A DNA stretch of 58,979 bases from Flavobacteriaceae bacterium (GTDB taxonomy: Bacteria; Bacteroidota; Bacteroidia; Flavobacteriales; Weeksellaceae), in assembly GCA_031277475.1 (NCBI GenBank), contig JAITMJ010000063.1, positions 1 through 58,979 of the forward strand, read 5' to 3'. The notes beneath the pieces are model-generated. The model had not been told where the DNA came from. It did not search any database and worked only from the letters and a program-made list of their open reading frames with translations. Made by a program: the position numbers and the translations under genes. Of the stretch, positions 41,788 through 49,524 are shown piece by piece. Positions within the stretch are counted from its first letter, which is position 1; the number at the start of each line of letters is the position of its first letter.

Positions 41788-42666
41788 ATGAAACAATTAA
41801 TTCTAATTTTTCTCATTCTTTTCGCAAACGCCGTTTTTTCGCAGCGTGCGGAAACGTTTAAAATTAAAAAATTCAAAGTAGCAAAACTCTCGGATTCCAT
41901 TCGAGAAACATCGGGATTAGATTTTTTCGGCGAGCGTTTGTTCACGTTCAACGACAGCGAAAATCCTCCCGAACTTTATGAAATCGATAAAAATTCGGGG
42001 AAAATCTTGAAAACTTTTAAAACCGATTTCACGAACAGAGATTGGGAAGCCTTAGCCAACGACGGCGAAAACTTTTACATCGGCGATTTCGGAAACAACG
42101 CCGGAACCCGAAAAGATTTGAAAATCTACAAAATCCCTTTTGATAACGATTCTTTGAAGCCCGATTCCGCAAAAACCATCCCTTTCCGGTATCCCGAACA
42201 AACCGATTTTTCCTCCAAAAACACCAACACCGATTTCGATGCCGAAGCCATGATTTTTCTCGACGGAAAACTGCACATTTTCACCAAAGAATGGCACTCC
42301 AAAAAAGTTTCTCATTACATCGTGAACCCCGATTCCGAGGCGATTTCGGAAAACCAAGCCGCAGAAAAATCCGAAACTTTCGACCTCGGTTTTGTGGCTA
42401 CGGACGCCGCTTATTTCGACAAAAAACTGTATCTGATTGGCTACACCAAAAAAGCAAAAGTCTTTCTGAGCATTTTCAGCGAAACCCAACCCGGAATATT
42501 TTTCCAAGAAACGCCCAAAAAATATTGCTTGGGAAGCGCGTTTTCCATCGGTCAAATCGAGGGAATCGCCGCAAACGAAACCGGAATCTACATCTCCGCC
42601 GAAACCTTCATTTCGCCCATCGGAACCACAAAACCAAGATTATACAAAATCCCAAATTTCAAATAA
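41788..42666 (+). CDS. Secreted propeller-like protein, unknown
   Basis: 292 residues with a signal peptide (MKQLILIFLILFANAVFSQ). The mature protein carries ETSGLDFFGERLFTFND, NRDWEALANDGENFYIGDFG, NNAGTRKDLKIYKIPFDN and IGQIEGIAANETGIYISAET. Repeated WEAL/IEGIA-type blade motifs suggest a beta-propeller of the SdiA-regulated/phytase-like kind common in Bacteroidota. No catalytic residues could be assigned. It is probably periplasmic or exported; there is no T9SS tail. It begins 72 bases after maf. Confidence 0.7.
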   Translation: MKQLILIFLILFANAVFSQRAETFKIKKFKVAKLSDSIRETSGLDFFGERLFTFNDSENPPELYEIDKNSGKILKTFKTDFTNRDWEALANDGENFYIGDFGNNAGTRKDLKIYKIPFDNDSLKPDSAKTIPFRYPEQTDFSSKNTNTDFDAEAMIFLDGKLHIFTKEWHSKKVSHYIVNPDSEAISENQAAEKSETFDLGFVATDAAYFDKKLYLIGYTKKAKVFLSIFSETQPGIFFQETPKKYCLGSAFSIGQIEGIAANETGIYISAETFISPIGTTKPRLYKIPNFK

Positions 42667-42684
42667 ATATTCCGCCGAATAATT

Positions 42685-42820
42685 TGGGCGTGTCCCTCGC
42701 CAAACCATTGCAGCCGCTCGGGTCGGGCTGTCCGTTGCAATCTTTTTTTTGCCCTCGCTAAACAAGGAGGCATGCCTCCTTGCCGCAAAAAAAAGGATTT
42801 CCACTACCATCCCTCACGCA
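42685..42820. repeat. Dispersed flavobacterial structured repeat
   Basis: The copy begins GGGCGTGTCCCTCGC, continues through CTCGGGTCGGGCTGTCCG and CAATC-T8-GC, has a variable centre with the perfect palindrome AAGGAGGCATGCCTCCTT (42764-42781), then GC-A8-GGATTTCC, and ends CATCCCTCACGC. AATC-T8-GC (42739-42752) pairs with GC-A8-G-GATT (42785-42799) with one bulge, giving one long hairpin. GCGTG and CACGC near the two ends are complementary too. I recall similar conserved ends with variable centres between genes in other Flavobacteriales; this must be checked. Confidence 0.6.
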
Positions 42821-43004
42821 AAACCGAAGGTTTCGCCGATTCCATTGAAAATAATAGAAAAAGCAATGAGGCAAAACCGGAAACCAAAACAAATTTTTGT
42901 AGCCGAAAACAATCCGCGAAATCTATGAGATTGTCTCGAAAGCACTGCTCCCGCACGAATCCTTTCGTGTGGTCATTACAAAAGAAAAAAGATTTGAATA
43001 GGGG

Positions 43005-43095
43005 CGGCTCGGAGAGCCGAATGTTCATAACCGTAGGCAAGTGGAGCGCAGCCTACGGATGAATACGACTTCCACAAGAACCGCCCGTAGGGCGG
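43005..43095. repeat. Cluster of GC-rich hairpins
   Basis: Three perfect stems lie close together: CGGCTC-GGA-GAGCCG (43005-43019), CCGTAGGC ... GCCTACGG (43031-43038 with 43051-43058) and CCGCCC-GTA-GGGCGG (43081-43095). The surroundings are AT-rich, so these stand out. They look like inserted palindromic repeats, not terminators, as no T-tract follows. Confidence 0.55.
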
Positions 43096-43379
43096 GACAA
43101 AAGACAAAAGACAAAAGAAATCGAGAAGCGAGTTTCACCGATTCCATTGAAAACAATAGAAATATATTGAGGCAAATCTGAAGGATTGGCTTCACCTAAC
43201 ACAAATGAAAAAAAAACAAAGTTTTTTTTGAAATTTGCCGGCGAAGCCGAGGTTCGACGTAGTCAATCGTAGATTTCGGGGCGAAAATGTTTACGTTCAT
43301 ATTTTAAAACATAAGGCTTTCTCATCCTTTTTTATTTAATAATAATGCGTTTTTATCTGCAAAAACCCGCAGAAAATTG

Positions 43380-43387
43380 TATTTTTG
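43380..43387 (+). promoter_or_regulatory. -7 box upstream of the restriction-modification locus
   Basis: TATTTTTG matches TAnnTTTG and lies 23 bases before a 25-codon remnant and 154 bases before the restriction-modification gene. No -33 TTTG. It may now drive the two-gene system. Confidence 0.45.
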
Positions 43388-43410
43388 AAAGAAAATAGCA
43401 AAGAAATATA

Positions 43411-43488
43411 ATGACATTATATGATGTTCTCAAAGACTCCGGCTATCAGCAGGCACAATTCAATTTGGTGCAGGTTTCCAAGTTTTAA
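43411..43488 (+). pseudogene. 25-codon remnant resembling a type I R-M protein N-terminus
   Basis: The frame begins MTLYDVLKDSGYQQAQFNLV and stops after VQVSKF. The LYDVLKDSGY start resembles, from memory, the N-terminus of HsdR_N-containing type I restriction or methylase proteins (LYNVLKDSxY). It has its own -7 box, so it may be the surviving start of an earlier gene replaced by the present system. It could also serve as a leader peptide. The assignment is weak. Confidence 0.35.
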
Positions 43489-43541
43489 CAAAGAATCATC
43501 GAAAATAATAAATATGGAGTAACGATAAAAAAGTGAAAATA

Positions 43542-45581
43542 ATGAGAAGAAAAAAAACGATACAATCAATAGAACCAAATATTGCAGATTTAGCGAACAG
43601 TTGGCTTAAAAAATACAAATTAGGTTACAAATTAGAACAAGAATCTATAAATAACGAAATAGATCAAGCCCTATCAGATTATTTTTCAAAAAATGGAGGG
43701 ACCGGTGCCAACCGTCCTGATGCGAAACTTTTGTTGCAAGATAAAAACTTAAATTATTTTCCTATTCTTATTGAGTACAAGGGTTATAAAGATAAACTTG
43801 TGAAATTCAATAATGATGGACAAGTTGAAAATAAAACAGTAAAAAATGACCCAAATTTCAAAAACATAAATTCTTATGCGGTAAACGGAGCGGTGCATTA
43901 TGCTAATGCGTTGCTTCATCATACAAGTTACACCGATATTATTGCCATCGGAATGACCGGACACAAAGACGAAACCGGAAAAATACAACACGAAATAGGT
44001 GTATTCTATGTATCAAAAAGTAATCTTGGTGCAGGACAAAAAGTTGGAGAGTTTTCAGATTTTTCTTTTTTGGCACCGAAAAATTTTGACATATTTATTG
44101 AAAAAGTAAAGTCATTAAGTTTATCGCAAGAAGAACTCGATAAACTAAAAGAACAAAGGGAAAGAGAGATTGATCACAGTTTGGTTAAACTCAATAATGA
44201 TATTTACCAAAACGAAAAAGGTTTGGGCGAAAATGACCGCGTTTATTTGGTTGCCGCTTCCATTATTGCAACTATTGGTATTCCGGGAAAAGTTTCACCG
44301 CTCGAAAAATCGGACTTAAAATCCTCTACCGAAAAGGGTGATACCGACGGCGAAATAATCGTAAGAAAAATACAAGCGTTCTTGGACGAAAGAGAACTAC
44401 CCAAAGAGAAAAAAGAACTTATCATTAGAACGTTACAAAATACGCTTACTACCGAAAATATAAATAAGGTTGAAAATGGCGAAAGCCAATTGAAACGTGT
44501 TTTCACAAAGATTGTTGATGATTTGGGCATCTATTATAAAATTGGATTAACAACCGATTTTACGGGAAAACTCTTCAATGAAATGTATGGCTGGCTCGGT
44601 TTCACGCAAGATAAACTGAACGACGTAGTACTCACGCCTTCGTATGTGGCTACGTTTTTGGTAAAATTGGCGAGAGTAAACAAAGATTCATATGTGTGGG
44701 ATTTTGCAACCGGTTCTGCCGGTTTGTTGGTAGCGGCAATGAATGAAATGTTGATAGATGCGAAAAACAATATCAAATCGTCTGAACAATTAACGCAAAA
44801 AGAAATTAAAATTAAAGCAGAACAATTGCTCGGTTTAGAATTGCTTTCAAGTGTCTATATGTTGGCTATTCTTAATATGATTTTAATGGGAGACGGAAGT
44901 TCTAACATCTTAAACAAAGATTCAATAAAAGATTTTGAGGGGAATTACGGTTTTGGTGAAAAAGACAGCAAATTTCCCGCCGATGCTTTTATTCTCAATC
45001 CGCCCTATTCTGCACAAGGAAACGGAATGAACTTTGTAGAGAAAGCACTAAATATGATGAATAAGGGTTATGCCGCGATTATCATTCAAAATTCGGCAGG
45101 AACGGGAAAAGCAAAAGACTACAATAAGCGTATTTTGGAAAAACATACGCTCCTGGCAAGCATCAAAATGCCGATTGATTTATTTATCGGAAAATCGAGC
45201 GTACAAACCAACATTTATGTTTTTAAAGTAAACGAAAAACATCACCCAGACGATATGGTGAAATTCATTGACTTTTCAAATGACGGATACACAAGAACCA
45301 ACCGCAAAAAATCAAGCAATAATCTAAAAGACACCGACCGAGCCAAAGAACGCTACGAGGAAGTGGTAAACTTGGTGCGTTTCGGTAAAAACAAACTGAA
45401 TATTTTTACCGAACAAGAATATTACGAAGGAACTATTGACCCCAAAAACGGTGCAGATTGGAACCAAACCGTGCCTATCGACACAAAACCCACCTTTGAC
45501 GATTTCCGAAAAACCGTAGCCGATTATTTGGCGTGGGAAGTAGATCAACTCTTAAAAAAGGAGGACACGCCGGGAAAGTAG
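43542..45581 (+). CDS. Fused restriction endonuclease/N6-adenine methyltransferase (BcgI-like RM subunit)
   Basis: 679 residues from the ATG at 43542 (a GTG at 43533 would add three). Near residues 58-80 are RPDAKLLL and PILIEYKGYK, i.e. PD-(x)n-ExK, a likely PD-(D/E)XK nuclease core. A helical region follows, then the methyltransferase with DFATGSAGLLVAAMNEM (SAM motif I, about 385-400) and FILNPPYSAQGNG (NPPY catalytic motif, about 485). There is no separate HsdR gene, and the specificity gene starts 11 bases after the stop. The two-gene layout and sizes match type IIB enzymes such as BcgI, which cut on both sides of a bipartite site. A type I-like orphan methyltransferase is the alternative if the nuclease core is inactive. 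Confidence 0.82.
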   Translation: MRRKKTIQSIEPNIADLANSWLKKYKLGYKLEQESINNEIDQALSDYFSKNGGTGANRPDAKLLLQDKNLNYFPILIEYKGYKDKLVKFNNDGQVENKTVKNDPNFKNINSYAVNGAVHYANALLHHTSYTDIIAIGMTGHKDETGKIQHEIGVFYVSKSNLGAGQKVGEFSDFSFLAPKNFDIFIEKVKSLSLSQEELDKLKEQREREIDHSLVKLNNDIYQNEKGLGENDRVYLVAASIIATIGIPGKVSPLEKSDLKSSTEKGDTDGEIIVRKIQAFLDERELPKEKKELIIRTLQNTLTTENINKVENGESQLKRVFTKIVDDLGIYYKIGLTTDFTGKLFNEMYGWLGFTQDKLNDVVLTPSYVATFLVKLARVNKDSYVWDFATGSAGLLVAAMNEMLIDAKNNIKSSEQLTQKEIKIKAEQLLGLELLSSVYMLAILNMILMGDGSSNILNKDSIKDFEGNYGFGEKDSKFPADAFILNPPYSAQGNGMNFVEKALNMMNKGYAAIIIQNSAGTGKAKDYNKRILEKHTLLASIKMPIDLFIGKSSVQTNIYVFKVNEKHHPDDMVKFIDFSNDGYTRTNRKKSSNNLKDTDRAKERYEEVVNLVRFGKNKLNIFTEQEYYEGTIDPKNGADWNQTVPIDTKPTFDDFRKTVADYLAWEVDQLLKKEDTPGK

Positions 45582-45592
45582 ATAGCCGGTCG

Positions 45593-46750
45593 ATGCAAAA
45601 AGAGTTACAACAACTCGAAAAAAAACACGGCATCGGCTGGCGAGAATTTGAAATTGGAGAATTGTTTGAGATACAAAATACTTTGTCTTTTAATAAAGAT
45701 AAACTAACTGTTGGCGATGAATACGATTATGTAACAAGAACTTCACAAAATCAAGGAATTTTGCAAGCGACAGGTTTCGTTAATGAAGAAAACATCAATT
45801 CTGCGGAAACTTGGAGTTTAGGATTATTGCAAATGGACTTTTTCTATCGAAGAAAACCTTGGTATGCAGGGCAATTTGTGCGGAAAATTATTCCAAAAAT
45901 AAAATTGTCAAAATCTGCGGTGCAATATTTTACTGTTCTTTTGAACAAGCAAAAAAATATTTTACTGCAAGGACTTGTTAGAGATGTTGATAATGCGTTT
46001 TTAACGGCAAAAATCACCCTTCCCACCATCAACGAAAAAATCGCCTTCTCCTACATCGAAGAATTTTTCGCTACGCTCGACGCGGAGCGTCTCGCTACGC
46101 TCGACGCGTATTTGTTAAGCACTAATTTAAAAGATTATCAACTTACCGAAGAAGAAAAAACAGCGTTGGAAAAGTTGGAGAAAGTGGAGTGGAGGGAGTT
46201 TAATCTCGAAAATCTGTTTGGAAAATCCACACGTGGTCGCCGTTTGAAAAGTGCGGATAGAACGGAGGGTAATTTACCATTTGTAACAGCGGGCGAAAAA
46301 GATACGGGCATTTCGGCTTTTATCGGAAATAAGGTGCAAATTTTCTCTGAAAACACCACAACAATTGATATGTTCGGTTCAGCGAAATACAGAAATTATA
46401 GATATGGTGCAGATGACCACGTGGCTGTGGTTCATACGGAAACATTAGACAAATTTGCTGCCATATTTACCACGTCTTGCATTAATAAATCATCACATGC
46501 AGGACAATTTGATTATTCAAGAAATTTTTACGCCACAGATGCAGATGAATTAAATATTTCATTACCCGTAAATCCCGACCACACGCCGGATTCCGGTTTT
46601 GACAAGGGGTTTAAACCCCTTGCTGATTGTATCGATTTCGATTTTATGGCAACCTACATTCAAGCTATGCAAAAAATAGTAATAAAAAACGTAGTAGAAT
46701 GGGCAGATAAACGGATAGCGAAGACGATGGAAATTGTGGCGTGCGGATAA
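45593..46750 (+). CDS. Restriction-modification specificity subunit (S) with repeat insertions
   Basis: 385 residues from the ATG at 45593; the frame extends to 45533 but the upstream part overlaps the RM gene and is not family-like. There are two target-recognition halves. TRD1 starts GIGWREFEIGELFEIQN and ends before EKIAFSYIEEFFATLDA. TRD2 starts KVEWREFNLENLFGKSTRGR. The repeated WREFxxxxLF marks the internal symmetry. Two oddities: a 24-bp near-tandem repeat in the linker between halves (46068-46108) and an in-frame palindromic insert before the C-terminal IDFDFMATYIQAMQKIVIK (46603-46622). Both may change DNA-site spacing or folding. It works with the upstream RM subunit. Confidence 0.86.
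   Translation: MQKELQQLEKKHGIGWREFEIGELFEIQNTLSFNKDKLTVGDEYDYVTRTSQNQGILQATGFVNEENINSAETWSLGLLQMDFFYRRKPWYAGQFVRKIIPKIKLSKSAVQYFTVLLNKQKNILLQGLVRDVDNAFLTAKITLPTINEKIAFSYIEEFFATLDAERLATLDAYLLSTNLKDYQLTEEEKTALEKLEKVEWREFNLENLFGKSTRGRRLKSADRTEGNLPFVTAGEKDTGISAFIGNKVQIFSENTTTIDMFGSAKYRNYRYGADDHVAVVHTETLDKFAAIFTTSCINKSSHAGQFDYSRNFYATDADELNISLPVNPDHTPDSGFDKGFKPLADCIDFDFMATYIQAMQKIVIKNVVEWADKRIAKTMEIVACG
46068..46108 (+). repeat. 24-bp-period repeat in the S-subunit linker
   Basis: TCGCTACGCTCGACGCG occurs at 46068-46084 and again, identical, at 46092-46108, an exact 24-base offset (eight codons, ATLDAERL-ATLDA). It is GC-rich in an AT-rich gene. It lies between the two recognition domains, where repeat number sets half-site spacing in type I S subunits such as EcoR124I. 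Confidence 0.8.
46603..46622 (+). repeat. Perfect 20-bp palindrome inside the S-subunit gene
   Basis: CAAGGGGTTTAAACCCCTTG is a perfect palindrome encoding part of DKGFKPLAD. It interrupts the stretch between LPVNP and IDFDFM, where S subunits of this kind normally read straight through. The insertion keeps the frame. Confidence 0.7.
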
Positions 46751-46898
46751 AAAACAAAAAAACCGCGAAAATCCTAAAAATCTGCGAAAAAAACAGTATA
46801 AACTCTTTTTCTTTTTAATAAAAAAATCTGAAAAATCCGTGTCATCCGCGTGCTTTCGAGACACCTCAAATCTCAAACATTCAAACCGACAAATTAAT

Positions 46899-46906
46899 TA
46901 TCTTTG
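46899..46906 (+). promoter_or_regulatory. -7 box of the polyprenyl synthase gene
   Basis: TATCTTTG matches TAnnTTTG and lies 26 bases before the TTG start at 46933. No -33 TTTG at the usual distance. Confidence 0.5.
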
Positions 46907-46932
46907 TATCTCCGTTTAAAAAAAAACTCGCT

Positions 46933-47910
46933 TTGCCAAATATTGTTGAAGAAATCAAACGCCCGATAAACGATGAAATGAAACTTTTCGAGCAAAAGTT
47001 TTACGAATCTATGCAAAGCAAAGTTCCGCTTTTAGACAAAATCACGCGCTTTATCGTTACCACAAAAGGAAAACAAATGCGTCCGATGTTCGTTTTTCTG
47101 TGCGCGAAACTCATCGGAAATGTGAATGAAAAAACGTATCGCGGCGCATCGATGATCGAGCTGATTCACACCGCAACTTTGGTTCACGACGATGTGGTGG
47201 ACGAGAGTTTTAAACGGCGCAACTTTTTCTCTATCAACGCTTTATGGAAAAATAAAATCGCTGTTTTGGTCGGCGATTATCTCTTGTCGAAATCCGTTCT
47301 TTTATCCACAGACCACCGGGATTTTGATTTGCTTTCCGTGATTTCCCGAACCATCCGCGAAATGAGCGAAGGCGAACTTTTACAATTGGAAAAAGCCCGA
47401 AAACTGGACATTACGGAGGAAATTTATTATGAAATCATCCGTCAAAAAACGGCAACTTTGGTCGCCGCTTGTTGCGAAATCGGCGTACTTTCGACCGGAG
47501 CCGACGAACATTTAGCCAAAAAAATGCAAGATTTCGGAACATTTACGGGAATGGCGTTTCAAATTAAAGACGATTTGTTCGATTATTTGAGCTCCAACGT
47601 CATCGGAAAACCCGTCGGCATCGATATTAAAGAACAAAAAATGACGCTCCCGCTGATTTACACGCTGAAAACTGCAAACGAAACCGACAAAAAATATTTT
47701 TTCAACACGATAAAACGCTACAACCACGATAAAAAGCGGGTAAAAGAACTCGTGGAATTTGTAAAAAAATCCGGCGGTTTGGATTATGCGGTCGGCGTGA
47801 TGAAAGATTTCCGACAAAAAGCCAAAAATATTCTCACAGAATTTCCCGATTCCGCCGCAAAAAAATCTTTAGATTTAATGCTGGATTATGTGATAGAAAG
47901 GAAATTTTAA
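46933..47910 (+). CDS. Polyprenyl diphosphate synthase (IspB-like), TTG start
   Basis: 325 residues. Trans-prenyltransferase motifs are GKQMRPMFVFLCAKL (about 50-64), ELIHTATLVHDDVVDES with the first DDxxD, IREMSEGELLQLEKA, and FQIKDDLFDYLSS with the second DDxxD, then GKPVGIDIKEQKMTLPLIY. It makes the long isoprenoid chain for menaquinone (octaprenyl or similar) from farnesyl diphosphate and IPP. The frame opens with TTG (TTGCCAAATATT); the family start NIVEEIKRPI follows immediately, so TTG is the likely initiator. Translation may thus be modest. Chain length cannot be told from the sequence by eye. Confidence 0.93.
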   Translation: MPNIVEEIKRPINDEMKLFEQKFYESMQSKVPLLDKITRFIVTTKGKQMRPMFVFLCAKLIGNVNEKTYRGASMIELIHTATLVHDDVVDESFKRRNFFSINALWKNKIAVLVGDYLLSKSVLLSTDHRDFDLLSVISRTIREMSEGELLQLEKARKLDITEEIYYEIIRQKTATLVAACCEIGVLSTGADEHLAKKMQDFGTFTGMAFQIKDDLFDYLSSNVIGKPVGIDIKEQKMTLPLIYTLKTANETDKKYFFNTIKRYNHDKKRVKELVEFVKKSGGLDYAVGVMKDFRQKAKNILTEFPDSAAKKSLDLMLDYVIERKF

Positions 47911-47918
47911 AATTTTAA

Positions 47919-47944
47919 TAAAAAAATCCACTGAAAAATCAGTG
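47919..47944 (-). terminator. Terminator of tRNA-Ser
   Basis: CACTGA (47929-47934) and TCAGTG (47939-47944) pair around AAAA. On the minus strand the hairpin is followed by a run of seven T's. It lies 17 bases past the 3' end of tRNA-Ser in the direction of its transcription. Confidence 0.75.
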
Positions 47945-47961
47945 AATTATAATGGGTTTTG

Positions 47962-48046
47962 CGGAGAGAGAGGGATTCGAACCCCCGGAGGTATTACCCT
48001 CAACGGTTTTCAAGACCGCCGCAATCGACCACTCTGCCATCTCTCC
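47962..48046 (-). tRNA. tRNA-Ser(TGA)
   Basis: The minus strand reads GGAGAGATGGCAGAGTGGTC at the 5' end. The anticodon loop is CTTGAAA (anticodon TGA) between CGGT and ACCG, then a long class II variable arm (GAGGGTAATACCTC), T-arm GGGGTTCGAATCCC and acceptor TCTCTCC plus G. The acceptor pairs GGAGAGA/TCTCTCC perfectly. The 85-base length and long variable arm are typical of Ser. CCA is not encoded. Confidence 0.95.
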
Positions 48047-48169
48047 GGTGCAAAGATAATGCTTTTATGGTTTTTGACAAATTTTTTTTGAAATTTGTAA
48101 TTTGGGCATAATCACAAAAAAACGGTATAAAAAACTAATCTAAAATATTTTTGATTTCGCTATTTTTTT

Positions 48170-49453
48170 TCAAACCCCAAACTCAAAATCCACCTCCAAT
48201 TTTTCCGCCAAAAGTATTGAAATTTTTTCTTTAAGCGGTTCTATATCAATATTTTGCATAGCATCATTGGCGAAAGCGTAGAGCAATAATGCTTGCGCTT
48301 CGTTTTTGGAAATTCCTCTGGCTCGCAGATAAAATAAGGCATCTTTGTTCAGTTGCCCGACTGTGCAACCGTGCGAACATTTCACATCGTCTGCAAAAAT
48401 TTCGAGTTGAGGTTTGGTGTCGATGCTCGCATTTTCGTTCAATAAAATATTGTTGTTTTGCTGATAAGCATTGGTTTTTTGGGCGATTTTATCCACAAAA
48501 ACTTTCCCGTTGAAAACGCCGTGAGAGCGGTCTTTGAAAATGCCTTTATAATTTTGGTAACTTTCGCAATTCGGCTGATTGTGGTGAACGGCAGTGTGAT
48601 GATCCACCAATTGTTCGCGCCCGATAATCGTGATTCCGTTCATAAAAGAATTGATGTTTTGCCCTTCGTGAATGAAATCGAGATTGTTTCGCACCAATTT
48701 TCCGCCGAAACTGAACGTATTTACCGTGGTTCGGCTGTCGCGCGCTTGTTTCACAAAAGTATTGTCGATGAGATAAGACGTTTCGCAGTCGTTTTGAAGT
48801 TTGTGCCAATCGGCTTTGGCGTTGGCGTGCGCAAAGATTTCGGTTACCGAATTGGTAAACACAAAACAATCGTCGAAATTGTGATGACTTTCAATGATTT
48901 CCACGTTTGAATTTTTGCCGACAATCAAAAGATTTCGCGGGTTGTAAAACGTATTTTCGCACTGATTTTCAGAGATATAAAAAATATGAATCGGCTTTTC
49001 AATCGCTGTATTTTCCGGAATTTTCATAGCGAAACCGAAATTGCAAAATGCGAAATTCAGGTTTGCGAACGCCGAATTTTCGGAAGCGGCAGTGTTGAAA
49101 TAGGGTTTAAAAATTTCGTTGTTTTTTGTATTGTTTAAAGCAAAATCGAGGGAGAAAAATTCAGGATTTTCAAAAGAAATTTTAGAAAATTCCGGATGAA
49201 ATTTGCCGTTTATAAACACGATTCGGTCGAAATTTTCTTCACCGAGTTGCAGTTCGTGCAAGTGTTTTTTCGTGACAGAATGTTCCGGCGAAGCAAAAAA
49301 TTGGTATTCTTTTTCGGTGATTTCTTTCAAGTTGGTGTATTTGTATTCCTCGTTTTTTTTCGTAGGAAAACCTTGATTTAAAAATTTTTCCAAAGCCGAA
49401 AATTTTTCGCCTTGCAAAGCGTTTTGGTGGTTTTTTATTTGTTCTAACAGCAT
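48170..49453 (-). CDS. sufD: Fe-S cluster assembly protein SufD
   Basis: 427 residues. SufD forms the SufBC2D scaffold complex that builds Fe-S clusters in the cytoplasm. Family hallmarks are NEEYKYTNLKEI near the start, IEIIESHHNFDD-like beta-helix turns, GQNINSFMNGITIIGREQLV, HHTAVHHNQPNCESYQNYKG and the C-terminal DDVKCSHGCTVGQLNKDALF, LRARGISKNEAQALLLYAF. The ATG at 49453 gives the normal N-terminus (MLLEQIKNHQNALQ). It is not next to sufC as in other Bacteroidota; six unrelated genes lie between them on the same strand, and no clear promoter was found in the 71 bases upstream. Confidence 0.95.
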   Translation of the reverse strand: MLLEQIKNHQNALQGEKFSALEKFLNQGFPTKKNEEYKYTNLKEITEKEYQFFASPEHSVTKKHLHELQLGEENFDRIVFINGKFHPEFSKISFENPEFFSLDFALNNTKNNEIFKPYFNTAASENSAFANLNFAFCNFGFAMKIPENTAIEKPIHIFYISENQCENTFYNPRNLLIVGKNSNVEIIESHHNFDDCFVFTNSVTEIFAHANAKADWHKLQNDCETSYLIDNTFVKQARDSRTTVNTFSFGGKLVRNNLDFIHEGQNINSFMNGITIIGREQLVDHHTAVHHNQPNCESYQNYKGIFKDRSHGVFNGKVFVDKIAQKTNAYQQNNNILLNENASIDTKPQLEIFADDVKCSHGCTVGQLNKDALFYLRARGISKNEAQALLLYAFANDAMQNIDIEPLKEKISILLAEKLEVDFEFGV

Positions 49454-49524
49454 TTTAGAGTTTTTGTTTTATTAATCTCGGGTTGCGAATTTATGTAATA
49501 TTTTTTTGTAATTATTGAAAGGTT

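Larger units (their letters stand above)
42667..43532. other. Repeat-rich gene-free stretch
   Basis: About 866 bases without a real gene between the propeller-like gene and the restriction-modification system. It holds a dispersed structured repeat (42685-42820), two GC-rich hairpins (43005-43058), a GCCCGTAGGGC palindrome (43081-43095), an exact -7 box (43380-43387) and a 25-codon gene remnant (43411-43488). Several frames of 78-156 codons in the first part read through the repeats and are not coding. Confidence 0.7.

Noticed and set aside
42291-43062. Frames of 96-156 codons across the repeat region after the propeller-like gene
   Set aside because: They translate the dispersed repeat and hairpins, or overlap the real gene in another frame.
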